The position numbers and the translations under genes are program-made. Under the pieces are notes generated by a model, which had not been told where the DNA came from, searched no databases, and saw only the letters and a list, made by a program, of their open reading frames with translations. Positions 23,153 through 30,903 of a stretch of 64,000 bases of DNA are shown here, in pieces. The DNA is from Anaerolineae bacterium (GTDB lineage Bacteria > Chloroflexota > Anaerolineae > Aggregatilineales > Phototrophicaceae), in contig JALHQT010000003.1 of assembly GCA_022841825.1 (NCBI GenBank), forward strand, positions 124,001-188,000. The letters run 5' to 3'. The stretch's first letter is position 1, and every line of letters starts with the position of its first letter.

Positions 23153-25108
23153 ATGCAGAAGTACACTCTGTCGGAAATCCATCAGGCGGTCATGAATGCC
23201 ATGCCAGCGCAGGGGGAAACCCTGTGGCTGGCGCTGGGCGGAAATGCAACGCTGCTGCAAGCATTTGGCTATTACTCAGGGGTCGAAGAAGCCTTCTGGG
23301 TCTTGCGCGGATACGGCGGACCAGATCAGCCTAAGGAAGTGGCAGTTCGCTATCTTCAGGAGGCTGCCTACACGCCGGAGGAGCGCAGTAAACGACTCGC
23401 TGATGTTGAGCGGCATTATCCCTATCAGGGATTCGTGCTGCCAGACCCCGCAGACGCGCACAATCAGGCGCGTCGCACGCTGACCGATGACCCACGCCAA
23501 TACCTGCAACTGGCGCGGCACCCGCTGGCGCTGGAAACGCTCCTGGATCTCGTGCGCGAGTTCGGCATTCAGAGCTTGGATCATCGGACGCGCGCTTATA
23601 AGCGTATCGCAGACCGTTTGATTGAGGCTGCGGTCGCCGCGAAGGGCAAGGGTCTGTTTGGGCGTCGAGAATCGGCTGACCTGGTCTTTGCGGCATTGAA
23701 GGCGGTCGCAGGTGCCAGGTCTTCGCCCGTCTTCCGTGAAGCGACATCCGATGCGCAGCGAATTGTACGCAGCGACGCGGTTGACGCGGTGAGCCAGGCG
23801 CTCAACGTGAATGCTGGGCGGGCACAGGGGCTTCTCAATATCGCCGTTGAATCGGGCATCCTGTTCGAGCAGAAACAGTACGCCTTCGACAACATCGTAT
23901 GGCGTGAATACTTTGCATCTTTTGCTCTCGACAGCATCTTTGAGGCGAGCAGTTCCAAGGGCGGAGACGCCTGGGGAGGGGTGTTTGATCCCTTCTGGTA
24001 CCCCGGCAGCGCATTCCGCCTTGCACAACTGTTGGCTGAACGGCTGGACGCCCGCGATGCCGTGACGCTGTCTATCGCACCTCATGCGCCAGAAACTGCC
24101 CTGCGCTTGTGGATTGCGTATGATGACGTTTCTGCCCTCAAAACCTCACATCTGAACATGACGGGGGTGCTGCCGAAGGCTGTACATGACGCTTTGCTGG
24201 CAGGCGCGCACGGGCGCATCAACGAGCTGCATCCGCGTGGTCGGTCAACTGCGTGGAATGTCTTGTCCATCCTCGATGCCGATACGCGCCCAGGCATTGC
24301 CAACTTCGATTTCGCTGGCGCGTACTGGTGTGAGGTGGCGGCGGGAAACTTCACTTACCAGACCGACACGACGCTGATGCTGCCGCTCTATTTTGCCGCG
24401 AAGTATCTGGTGACAAACGCGCAGTGGAAAGCCTTCATGACCGCCGAGGATGGCTATCGTGATGCGCGCTGGTGGCTGGGGGGAGCGCCGCCGGAAATGC
24501 CGGTCTCTGCCAGTCACGAAAGTGATGTGCCGGGTCATGCTGTAAGTTCGGTGAGCTTACAGGCGGCACAGGCATACTGTCGCTGGTTAACCGCGCGCTG
24601 GCGCAGCGGCGCGCTTGCGGGTCCGGCGAATGCACCGGACGACTATGTGCTGCGGTTACCCACAGAACAGGAGTGGGAGAAGGCTGCACGCGGCACCGAT
24701 GGGCGGCGCTATCCCTGGGGGAACGAGTACATTTCGGGCTATGCCAACATCGATGAAATCGGAGGGGATGTCCGCCACCGCGATGCCTACGAAGGTCACG
24801 AACCTGCGACCACCAAAACTGCCCCGTACTTCGTGGCGACCAAGACGGTTGTCGGCATATTCCCACGGGAAAGCGACTCTCTCTATGGTCTGGCGGATCT
24901 CTCCGGCAATCTATCCGAGTGGACACTCAGCGACTTCGAGCAGACCGACGCGGATGCGCGGCTTGGGGTTGTGGCAAGAGTCGTGCGCGGCGGACACTAC
25001 ATATCCGGAAAAACGCGATGCCAGTCCACCCACCGCGAACGAAACCAGGGGGTACCTGGCGGTCCATCGCCTGCGCTGGGATTTCGCGTGTTCTGCGCGG
25101 TGCCCTGA
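23153..25108 (+). CDS. STAND-like helical region fused to FGE/C-type-lectin-fold domain
   Basis: A 651-residue protein. Residues about 110-280 resemble the part of NACHT/STAND proteins after the NTPase: LARHPLALETLLDLVREFGIQ, TRAYKRIADRLIEAAV and AFDNIVWREYFASFAL. No Walker A or B motif is present anywhere. The C-terminal 240 residues are a formylglycine-generating-enzyme-like domain: FAAKYLVTNAQWKAFM, YVLRLPTEQEWEKAARG, RYPWGNEY, LADLSGNLSEWTLSDF, VVRGGHYISGKTRCQSTHRE and ALGFRVFCAVP. It looks like a NACHT-FGE protein that lost its ATPase. Such proteins are often sensors in conflict or signalling systems. SD AGGAG lies upstream of the ATG. Flanking repeats of the pheT tail suggest insertion. 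Confidence 0.75.
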   Translation: MQKYTLSEIHQAVMNAMPAQGETLWLALGGNATLLQAFGYYSGVEEAFWVLRGYGGPDQPKEVAVRYLQEAAYTPEERSKRLADVERHYPYQGFVLPDPADAHNQARRTLTDDPRQYLQLARHPLALETLLDLVREFGIQSLDHRTRAYKRIADRLIEAAVAAKGKGLFGRRESADLVFAALKAVAGARSSPVFREATSDAQRIVRSDAVDAVSQALNVNAGRAQGLLNIAVESGILFEQKQYAFDNIVWREYFASFALDSIFEASSSKGGDAWGGVFDPFWYPGSAFRLAQLLAERLDARDAVTLSIAPHAPETALRLWIAYDDVSALKTSHLNMTGVLPKAVHDALLAGAHGRINELHPRGRSTAWNVLSILDADTRPGIANFDFAGAYWCEVAAGNFTYQTDTTLMLPLYFAAKYLVTNAQWKAFMTAEDGYRDARWWLGGAPPEMPVSASHESDVPGHAVSSVSLQAAQAYCRWLTARWRSGALAGPANAPDDYVLRLPTEQEWEKAARGTDGRRYPWGNEYISGYANIDEIGGDVRHRDAYEGHEPATTKTAPYFVATKTVVGIFPRESDSLYGLADLSGNLSEWTLSDFEQTDADARLGVVARVVRGGHYISGKTRCQSTHRERNQGVPGGPSPALGFRVFCAVP

Positions 25109-25133
25109 GCGCAGGGCTGCGGGCGTGAGCGCG
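25106..25133 (+). pseudogene. Probable copy of the pheT 3' terminal segment
   Basis: A 28-nt stretch at and after the stop of the STAND/FGE gene aligns with the end of pheT at 23 of 28 positions, with an exact 17-nt core GCTGCGGGCGTGAGCGC that includes the TGA. Short, so chance is not excluded, but the placement matches other duplicated gene tails in this window. Confidence 0.55.
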
Positions 25134-25183
25134 CGTCCAGTATCACCACCCCGCGAACATGCGCGAGTGCGTGGCTCTGGAAT

Positions 25184-25209
25184 CCCCTCCCCATTGCGAT
25201 GGGGAGGGG
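25184..25209. terminator. Strong hairpin between convergent genes
   Basis: A perfect 11-bp stem, CCCCTCCCCAT and ATGGGGAGGGG, encloses TGCG and is followed by a TTGGGGTGGGG tail. It lies between the convergent STAND/FGE and aldo-keto reductase genes. No T-run follows; a bidirectional terminator role is inferred, and it may be a dispersed repeat copy. Confidence 0.75.
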
Positions 25210-25254
25210 TTGGGGTGGGGATTTCGCTCGAATGTTTCGGTGACCTAATTGAAA

Positions 25255-26340
25255 CTATCGATTGAACCACTGGCGGAAGCGCAGATCCTGCCAGGTCTTG
25301 CCCTCCTCGTAGCGTTCGGGGTTGAGCACCTTCGGACGTGGGTCTTCCGCCTCGTCCAACTGCAAGACCATCCACTTAGGATAGGGCGTGCCGGGGTGCG
25401 ATGCCTCGTCCAGCAGCGTCCAGTCTTCGTCACTCAGTTTGAGATCGACTGCCTTGAGATTGTCGAGCAGATGCGCATTCGTGCGCCCGGCGACGATCAC
25501 GCTGGAGACTGGGCGCTGCGCCACCACCCAGGCGATGGCAACTGTCACAGGCGAGGTGTTGTTGCGCGCCGCCACCGTCTTGAGTGCGTCGATGACGCCG
25601 TAGCCGAAGTCGTCGTCGAACGGCACGAAGCGGTTGGCGTCGCCGAAGCGCGTGCCCTTGGGCGGCGGGTTCTCGCGGTCGTACTTGCCGCTCAGGAAGC
25701 CGCCCGCCAGCGCGCTCCAGACCAGGATGCCCATATTCGTATACTGGCTGAACGAGAACCAGTCATGTTCCAGGTCGCGCCCGACCAGGCTGTAATAGAG
25801 CTGCGCCGTCACATAGGGTTCGAGTCCAAGCTGCTTTTGCACGCCGAGCGCGGTCGCCGCCTGCCATGCCGTGTAATTACTCAAGCCGATGTAGCGCACC
25901 TTGCCCTGCCGCACCAGATCGTCGAGCGTGCGCAGCGTCTCTTCGAGCGGCGTGTTGCTGTCCCAGCCGTGAATCTGGTAGAGGTCGATGTAGTCGGTTT
26001 GCAGGCGCTTGAGGCTGCTTTCGACCCCGCGCAGGATATTGACGCGCTGCGCGCCGCTGCGGTTGAAGTTGTCGCTCATCGGCAGGCGGCACTTGGTGGC
26101 GATCACCAGTTCGTCGCGCATCCCTTTGATCGCCTCGCCGATCAGCGTTTCGCTTTCGCCCCGGCTGTAGACATCGGCGGTGTCGATGAAGTTGACGCCG
26201 TGATCGACGGCGAACTTGACCATCGCGGTCGTCTCGTCCTGCCCCAGGCGTCCGATGCCCATCGCCTGCCCGAACTGCATCGTGCCCAGCGAGAGCGCGC
26301 TGACGATCAAACCTGTGTTGCCCAAACGTCGGTACTGCAT
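25255..26340 (-). CDS. Aldo/keto reductase
   Basis: A 361-residue (alpha/beta)8 oxidoreductase. The catalytic tetrad is visible: Asp and Tyr in [15 protein letters not shown], Lys in LVIATKC and His in [22 protein letters not shown] and the NADPH-binding end [17 protein letters not shown] complete the pattern of the YajO/Tas-like subgroup. These enzymes reduce aldehydes or ketones with NADPH in the cytoplasm. GGAG lies 9 nt before the ATG at 26340. The gene is convergent with the STAND/FGE gene and divergent from fur, separated from it by a repeat element at 26382-26502. Substrate unknown. Confidence 0.95.
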   Translation of the reverse strand: MQYRRLGNTGLIVSALSLGTMQFGQAMGIGRLGQDETTAMVKFAVDHGVNFIDTADVYSRGESETLIGEAIKGMRDELVIATKCRLPMSDNFNRSGAQRVNILRGVESSLKRLQTDYIDLYQIHGWDSNTPLEETLRTLDDLVRQGKVRYIGLSNYTAWQAATALGVQKQLGLEPYVTAQLYYSLVGRDLEHDWFSFSQYTNMGILVWSALAGGFLSGKYDRENPPPKGTRFGDANRFVPFDDDFGYGVIDALKTVAARNNTSPVTVAIAWVVAQRPVSSVIVAGRTNAHLLDNLKAVDLKLSDEDWTLLDEASHPGTPYPKWMVLQLDEAEDPRPKVLNPERYEEGKTWQDLRFRQWFNR

Positions 26341-26381
26341 GATGGAAGCTCCTCTTCTATGAAAAAGGTGATGAGGGAAAA

Positions 26382-26502
26382 AGGTGATGAGGTGATGAGG
26401 CAAAAGGTGATCAGGATTGTGCGTGGTGCGAGGTGCGTAGTGCGAACGAACAGCGTTCGAGATGCGACCCTCATCACTTCATGCCTCATCACCTCATCAC
26501 CT
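26382..26502. repeat. Inverted element with GGTGATGA arms enclosing a heptamer array
   Basis: Perfect 21-bp inverted arms (26382-26402 and 26482-26502) are made of GGTGATGA-type octamers. Inside lie four GTGCGNR heptamers (26419-26446) followed by a small hairpin CGAAC-AGC-GTTCG. One word family is therefore nested in another. It occupies the divergent aldo-keto reductase/fur intergenic region. Confidence 0.85.
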
Positions 26503-26570
26503 GGATACTCGTCGCCTGTCTATCTGCTTCTATTTAACCGCGAAGGAGCGCAGAAGGCGAAGATCATCCG

Positions 26571-26600
26571 TTGCCTTCATCCGACGCCGTCTCGTATAAT
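26571..26600 (+). promoter_or_regulatory. Promoter of fur giving a probable leaderless mRNA
   Basis: A -35 TTGCCT (26571-26576), 18-nt spacer and consensus -10 TATAAT (26595-26600) end 6 nt before the ATG at 26607, so transcription should begin at or next to the start codon. No Shine-Dalgarno sequence is present. Confidence 0.8.
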
Positions 26601-26606
26601 TCGCAC

Positions 26607-27044
26607 ATGAATGACGCAAATCTCTCTCCCCGCGCGGAAAAGCTGCGCGAAGCCGGGCACAAGCTCACCCACGCTCGCCTGACGGTGCTCGACGTGATCG
26701 AGCAGAGTGGTGGGCACATCACCTCGACCGAGCTGCTCGACCGCGTGAACGCCGCCGACGCCAGCATCGGGCGCGCCAGCGTCTTCCGCTGCCTCGACCT
26801 CTTCACCCGCCTGTCGATCATCCGCCCGACCTACATCGACAGCAGCGTGACGCCGACCTACGTGCTGATGCCAGACGGGCATCATCATCACATCATCTGC
26901 TCGAACTGCGGGCGGGTGATCGAATTCGAGGACTGCCATCTGGAGGGGCTGACGCGCGAGCTGGAAGCGCGGCTCGGCGTCAAGCTGACGGGGCACCTGC
27001 TGGAGTTCTACGGCACCTGCGCGGAGTGCAGCGGCAGTGTATGA
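26607..27044 (+). CDS. Fur family metal-responsive regulator
   Basis: A 145-residue regulator. The winged-helix N-domain (LREAGHKLTHARLTVLDVIE, GRASVFRCLDLF) is followed by the metal-binding dimerisation domain with the His-rich HHHHIICSNCGRVIEFEDCHLE and the second pair FYGTCAECSGSV, giving the structural zinc site CxxC...CxxC. Fur/Zur/PerR proteins bind DNA when loaded with iron, zinc or manganese; the subtype cannot be decided from sequence alone. Its promoter implies a leaderless transcript. The last 19 codons occur again, with mostly silent changes, at 28245-28308, on the far side of two low-G+C genes. Confidence 0.93.
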   Translation: MNDANLSPRAEKLREAGHKLTHARLTVLDVIEQSGGHITSTELLDRVNAADASIGRASVFRCLDLFTRLSIIRPTYIDSSVTPTYVLMPDGHHHHIICSNCGRVIEFEDCHLEGLTRELEARLGVKLTGHLLEFYGTCAECSGSV

Positions 27045-27055
27045 TCGGAATCTAG

Positions 27056-27574
27056 ATGGCGAAAAGATCCAGCGCCATGAAAATCGCTGTTATTTTGATA
27101 GGGTGCCTGGCGTTTCTTCTGACATCGGCATGTAATCTGGCTAGGTTTCCACGTGAATTCAATGCTTCTACTCCTCTAGGAACCATTGAACCTACGGTCA
27201 TTTCGGGAACTCGATTTCTTCTGAGTAGCGAATCGACGCCCACCTTCTTTGAGTACAGTATTTGTTTCGTGATCGACGTTCGTACCTTGTGGGAACCAGG
27301 CGATACGGCTGATCAACTTAACGACCATCTGACGTCTTCCACCGTGGTGATGGTTGATCACGTGTTGTATAGTCGCGACAGGATAGGCTGGTACTCGTAT
27401 TTGACCTATCAAGGCGTGCCGAACGAGACGGGTACCGACATGCTGGGGTCACATGGCGACATCAGTTTGTGTATCGATACCAGCAGCCTTGCTATCGGGA
27501 TGCATGAACTGACCGTGAGGATGATTACAACGTCGGGAATTGAACACGTCAACACGCTTAACTTCAGCAAATGA
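27056..27574 (+). CDS. Putative lipoprotein, unknown
   Basis: A 172-residue protein with a lipoprotein signal: basic MAKRSS, hydrophobic AVILIGCLAFLL and lipobox LTSAC with Cys26. The mature domain is beta-rich, with WYSYLTYQGVPNETGTD and HELTVRMITTSGIEHVNTLNF, which resembles immunoglobulin-like extracellular modules. I recognise no named family. Base composition is clearly lower in G+C than fur (27 G/C in 27061-27120 versus 40 in the fur segment 26641-26700). It lies between the two copies of the fur tail, so it was probably acquired together with the next gene. Confidence 0.7.
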   Translation: MAKRSSAMKIAVILIGCLAFLLTSACNLARFPREFNASTPLGTIEPTVISGTRFLLSSESTPTFFEYSICFVIDVRTLWEPGDTADQLNDHLTSSTVVMVDHVLYSRDRIGWYSYLTYQGVPNETGTDMLGSHGDISLCIDTSSLAIGMHELTVRMITTSGIEHVNTLNFSK

Positions 27575-27631
27575 TCGAGGGTGCACACGCAATTACGATA
27601 TGCTGCTCATTGAGGACGGAAAACACCGCCA

Positions 27632-28141
27632 ATGATCAAACCACCCAGAGCATCGCTGCAATTAGGACGCAGGGTGTCGCTGGATGTAGCGCTCCCATTT
27701 GCCGAGGTTCGCACGCGATTGGAGAAGCTGGTCAATCCTGAACACGGATTTATAAAGCACTGGCTCCCCAACCGAAGCCATCTCTCCGAGCTAGAGGTAA
27801 CACATGAGAGGCTGACATTCATCCTAAGCAACCATGGGATTCCCCGCGCCATGTTGCTGCTGATCGGAAGCGTGGAGGACGCGGGCGAGCAGAGCCGTAT
27901 TGTCAGCGCGGTGTATACGAATGGTGTTCCAAATTTCCTCGTGGCTCCGCTCGGGGCTTACCTCGTCTATTGCTTCTATACGCTGGCACAAGGTTGGAAT
28001 TACTTCGTAACCATCGTTGGACCCATGACGCTGTTCCTCAGCCCGATCTTCGCGCTTTATGCGCTCTTTATCCTCATAGCGTACATCCCCGTCCGGGATC
28101 GCCTTATTTCTGATCTCAAGAGTATTCTGCAAGAAACGTGA
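27632..28141 (+). CDS. Membrane protein of unknown function
   Basis: A 169-residue protein. The N-terminal 100 residues are soluble (SLDVALPFAEVRTRLEKLV, LTFILSNHGIPRAMLLLIGSVED), followed by two hydrophobic helices (LGAYLVYCFYTLAQGW and PMTLFLSPIFALYALFILIAYI) and a short cytoplasmic end. A START/coenzyme-binding-like fold followed by a membrane hairpin is possible but unsupported. It follows the lipoprotein by 57 nt and shares its lower G+C. Both sit between the fur tail copies. Confidence 0.7.
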   Translation: MIKPPRASLQLGRRVSLDVALPFAEVRTRLEKLVNPEHGFIKHWLPNRSHLSELEVTHERLTFILSNHGIPRAMLLLIGSVEDAGEQSRIVSAVYTNGVPNFLVAPLGAYLVYCFYTLAQGWNYFVTIVGPMTLFLSPIFALYALFILIAYIPVRDRLISDLKSILQET

Positions 28142-28200
28142 GGTGGGTTGGTTCCCCAACACAGCCCCACAATTATGAAGATGCGATGCGATAATGGGCA

Positions 28201-28220
28201 GGCGGACACATGGGTCCGCC
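28201..28220. repeat. Small palindrome of the GGGGCG family
   Basis: GGCGGAC (28201-28207) pairs with GTCCGCC (28214-28220), followed by CCTAC. It lies next to the duplicated fur tail. Confidence 0.7.
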
Positions 28221-28244
28221 CCTACGACGCATTAACGTGCGGAT

Positions 28245-28308
28245 GGGCGTCCGGCTGACGGGGCACCTGCTGGAGTTCTACGGGACGTGCGCGGAGTGCA
28301 CCCGCTAG
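28245..28308 (+). pseudogene. Displaced copy of the fur 3' end
   Basis: This segment reads GVRLTGHLLEFYGTCAECTR and a stop, matching the C-terminus of Fur (GVKLTGHLLEFYGTCAECSG). Most of the differences are third-position or conservative (Lys to Arg). The frame, zinc CxxC and stop are kept. It therefore derives from a functional fur-like gene rather than from random decay. No upstream part is present. Confidence 0.9.
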
Positions 28309-28314
28309 ACCCAC

Positions 28315-28797
28315 TCACACGCGCACGATGCGGAAGCACGGGTGCGCCGCCTGGATGGGTACAAAGGCGCTCACCGGCGCATCTTTATCGACCGCCACAT
28401 GCGGGCGTGCGCCGGGCGCGCGCTGAAGATAATTCTTGATGATCGGTGCGCGCTGCGCGACGGGCACTTCCTCCAACCGGACTTCATAACGCCGTCCCGC
28501 ACGGATATACGCCTTACCATTCGCCGCGCGCACATTCTGCACCCACTGTGCCCCATCGCCCAGCATCGAGACGAGATAACGCTCGCCATCGAGCAGCCCG
28601 ATGACGACGGGCAGAGCGATGATGCGCCCGGATTTGCGCCCGATGACTTCGAGCGTGACGAACCAGTTGGGGGCGATGCCCGACGACGCGACCCACGCAT
28701 AGACGCGATTGATTGCCTGAGCGAGCAGACCTGGGCGATTCTCTGGATAGAGCCAGCGCTTGGCGCGATACAACCAACCGCGAGCGTTGGTGTCCAT
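28315..28797 (-). CDS. Nitroreductase/deazaflavin-type protein (DUF385-like)
   Basis: A 160-residue protein. WFVTLEVIGRKSGRIIALPVVIGLLDGERYLVSMLGDGAQWVQNVRAANG is the core of the F420H2-dependent/DUF385 split-barrel family (Ddn-like): the GRKSG phosphate-binding motif, the SMLG stretch and WVQNVRA. These proteins use deazaflavin F420 or flavin to reduce quinones and other substrates. AGGAG is 9 nt before the ATG at 28797. A dyad operator overlaps its promoter at 28827-28846. It is convergent with the fur region. Confidence 0.88.
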   Translation of the reverse strand: MDTNARGWLYRAKRWLYPENRPGLLAQAINRVYAWVASSGIAPNWFVTLEVIGRKSGRIIALPVVIGLLDGERYLVSMLGDGAQWVQNVRAANGKAYIRAGRRYEVRLEEVPVAQRAPIIKNYLQRAPGARPHVAVDKDAPVSAFVPIQAAHPCFRIVRV

Positions 28798-28826
28798 GAT
28801 ACAGTCTCCTGACTTCATTCGACTAA

Positions 28827-28846
28827 GTACTCATATGGGTACTATA
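28827..28846 (-). promoter_or_regulatory. Dyad overlapping the promoter of the DUF385-like gene
   Basis: GTACTCATATGGGTAC (28827-28842) is a near-perfect palindrome that touches a -10-like TATAGT on the minus strand (28841-28846). Binding there would block transcription. The regulator is unknown. Confidence 0.6.
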
Positions 28847-28972
28847 CGTGACTTGTGTCAGAAGGTTTCATGGGCGTGATTATGATGTGGATGGCAAGGT
28901 TGGGCAGTGAGGATCGAGAGGAGATCTGTAGTCTGTGGCATCTGCCAGGCTGGTCATGAAACGCCTTCTCTT

Positions 28973-30721
28973 TCAGTACTGGTCGAACAACCCTGCCGGG
29001 CGCGGCGGCGCGGGCGCGAAGTCGTAGTACACGCGGTTGATCCCGACCTGCGCCACCTCGTAAGTGATCCCCGCCTCCGCAAACCGCGCCTCCAACATCG
29101 CGTCCAGCTCCGGGATGTTCGCCGTGATGTAGGCGATGTCCTCGCTGGCGTCGGTCGCCTGGCGGTAGGGCGCGTAACGCTCGAAGGCGGGTGTGTAGGC
29201 GAGGTCGGACTTGTCCGGCAGCGCCGCGCTCATCTGGATGCGCTCGCCGCTCAAAAAGGCGATCCGAAAGCTGATCCAGTAGGTGGTATAGCCATGCCGC
29301 AGACCGCGCGCATCCATCCAGGCGATCAGCGCCGCGTCATCGTCGTTCGGCAGATGAGTCTGTGCGACGAACTGCGTCGTAAAGCCGACCACCGACCGCG
29401 CCGCCGCGACTTGCCCCGCCGCGTGATAGCCGAGTACAAGCGCGACGATCAGCCACGCCGCCGCGCGCGGCAGTCGCACGACCCACGCCGCCAGCGCGAC
29501 CGCCAGCGGGAACGCCAGCGGCACGAAGTAGCGCCCGCTTGGATCGCTGGAAAAGCGCGTCAGCAGGAACAGGGCGCACAGTACGCCGATCATGCCGAAG
29601 ATCATGATAGGGACGAGGCATGTCGGGTCCGTGTGCGAGGCGCGTGGTGCGGGGTGCGAATGTGCAATTTCCGACGCATTTTCGTGCGGTGGCACTCTGG
29701 CATCTGGTTCTTTCTCACCACGCACTGCGCACCACGCACTCCTCCCCGCCTGATAGAGTGCTGCTCCATACAGCGCCACCACGACCACGCCAATCGGCAG
29801 CGCGAAGAAATCGCCCGCCCAGGGAGCGCGCAGCCCGACCGCCGATGGCAGCCCCAGCAGGAACAAGCCGATCACGCGCTGATCCCAGGGGATGGAGGGG
29901 ATGACCGCGCCGACGGTCTCGCGCCCGCCCAGCACCTCCGGCAGGAAGAAGCGAATCGGCGCGAGGTCATTCGCCAGCGCATACAGCCACCAGGGGGCGC
30001 TGCCGATCAGGAAGAAGAGGAGTGCGATGAGGACGTGCGTGGTGACCGGGTGCGTGGTGCGAAGTGCGTGGTGCGAACGGGCATCTGTCGTAGGGGCGGA
30101 GCCATGTCTCCGCCCGAACGCCCCGCGCAGCACGTACCACGCACCGATTGCCATCAGCGGCACGATGTAGACGACGATCAGCGCGTTCGTCCACCAGCCC
30201 ACGCCCGCGATCAACCCGATCAGCGCCCAGCGCCATGCGCCGCGCGCGCCGCCCATCGCCAGGGCGATCAGCAGATGTCCGAACAGCAGCGTCTCATTGT
30301 AGCCGCCGAGCGTCGCCGCCGTATACAGCGTGAGCAGCGGCGTGCCGACCGCGAACAGCAGCCCGACGATCAGCGCGGCGTCGATGCGCCGCAGCAGGGC
30401 GTGCGCGGCGGCGTAGGCGCTGGCGACGACACCCAGGTAAAGCAGCGCCTGCACGATGCGGATCGTCATGACCGATTCGCCAAGCAGGCGGAAACCCGCC
30501 GCCACCAGCCAGGCATCCAGGCTGCCCATGTATGCCTGCCCGAAGAAGAAGGTCGGCGGGTTACCCGCCAGGATGTGGCGCGCCATCAAGCCGACGATTG
30601 CCTCGTCGGAGTGAAACGACAGGCTGCCGCTGGCGAGCAGCAGCACGCGCCCGACCGCCGCCACGAGGACGCCGGCGAGCAGGCACAGCCAATAAGTACG
30701 TGTAAGGGGTGTCTGCGGCAT
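28973..30721 (-). CDS. GT-C/GT39-like membrane glycosyltransferase with repeat-derived insertions
   Basis: A 582-residue protein with about ten membrane helices and a soluble C-terminal domain. The first external loop has SFHSDEAIVGLMARHIL, the acidic catalytic-type loop of GT39/ArnT-like enzymes that use lipid-linked sugars. FFFGQAYMGSLDAWL and the later WWTNALIVVYIVPLM also fit. GGAG precedes the ATG at 30721. Two loops are built from dispersed repeats translated in frame: about residues 202-224 (SAPTTDARSHHALRTTH) and 328-363 (SAWCAVRGEKE...). The frame is intact, so the insertions are tolerated. Substrate unknown. Confidence 0.82.
   Translation of the reverse strand: MPQTPLTRTYWLCLLAGVLVAAVGRVLLLASGSLSFHSDEAIVGLMARHILAGNPPTFFFGQAYMGSLDAWLVAAGFRLLGESVMTIRIVQALLYLGVVASAYAAAHALLRRIDAALIVGLLFAVGTPLLTLYTAATLGGYNETLLFGHLLIALAMGGARGAWRWALIGLIAGVGWWTNALIVVYIVPLMAIGAWYVLRGAFGRRHGSAPTTDARSHHALRTTHPVTTHVLIALLFFLIGSAPWWLYALANDLAPIRFFLPEVLGGRETVGAVIPSIPWDQRVIGLFLLGLPSAVGLRAPWAGDFFALPIGVVVVALYGAALYQAGRSAWCAVRGEKEPDARVPPHENASEIAHSHPAPRASHTDPTCLVPIMIFGMIGVLCALFLLTRFSSDPSGRYFVPLAFPLAVALAAWVVRLPRAAAWLIVALVLGYHAAGQVAAARSVVGFTTQFVAQTHLPNDDDAALIAWMDARGLRHGYTTYWISFRIAFLSGERIQMSAALPDKSDLAYTPAFERYAPYRQATDASEDIAYITANIPELDAMLEARFAEAGITYEVAQVGINRVYYDFAPAPPRPAGLFDQY
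29633..29739. repeat. Heptamer inverted element inside a coding region
   Basis: The left arm of four GTGCGNR-type heptamers (29633-29660) and the inverted right arm (29712-29739: TTCTCAC, CACGCAC, TGCGCAC, CACGCAC) span 107 bp inside the GT-C gene. They are translated without a stop. Confidence 0.9.
30050..30115. repeat. Heptamer array plus palindrome inside a coding region
   Basis: Four heptamers, GTGCGTG, GTGCGAA, GTGCGTG and GTGCGAA (30050-30077), are followed by a GGGGCGGAG/CTCCGCCC palindrome (30094-30115). Both are inside the GT-C gene and contribute a hydrophilic loop. Confidence 0.9.
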
Positions 30722-30903
30722 CCAATCGCTCCAGGTGATGGTTTGATTGTATGAGAAAGCCGCGTGCAGCGGGGTAAAGACCGATGCGGAAGCGTCTTGA
30801 CCCGTGTACAAGAACGCCTTACAGTTGTCATTAAGCCGAGTACAAGGGCATCCCCCACCCGGCACATTTGATTCGTTTCATCTACCCCGAAACGAGGTTC
30901 ACT

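Noticed and set aside
24370-25108. Lectin-fold C-terminus resembling the variable protein of a diversity-generating retroelement
   Set aside because: No reverse transcriptase and no near-repeat of the C-terminal coding end with adenine-biased changes is seen in the window.
28860-28969. AGAAGG-TTTCATG and CATGAAA-CG-CCTTCT pair as a mobile element
   Set aside because: The arms are short and interrupted. No second copy is seen, so it is not distinguishable from chance.
28907-30754. Long open frame on the plus strand opposite the GT-C gene
   Set aside because: G+C-rich codons leave long antisense frames. Its translation is low-complexity Arg/Gln/His-rich with no fold, while the minus-strand protein has clear helices and motifs.
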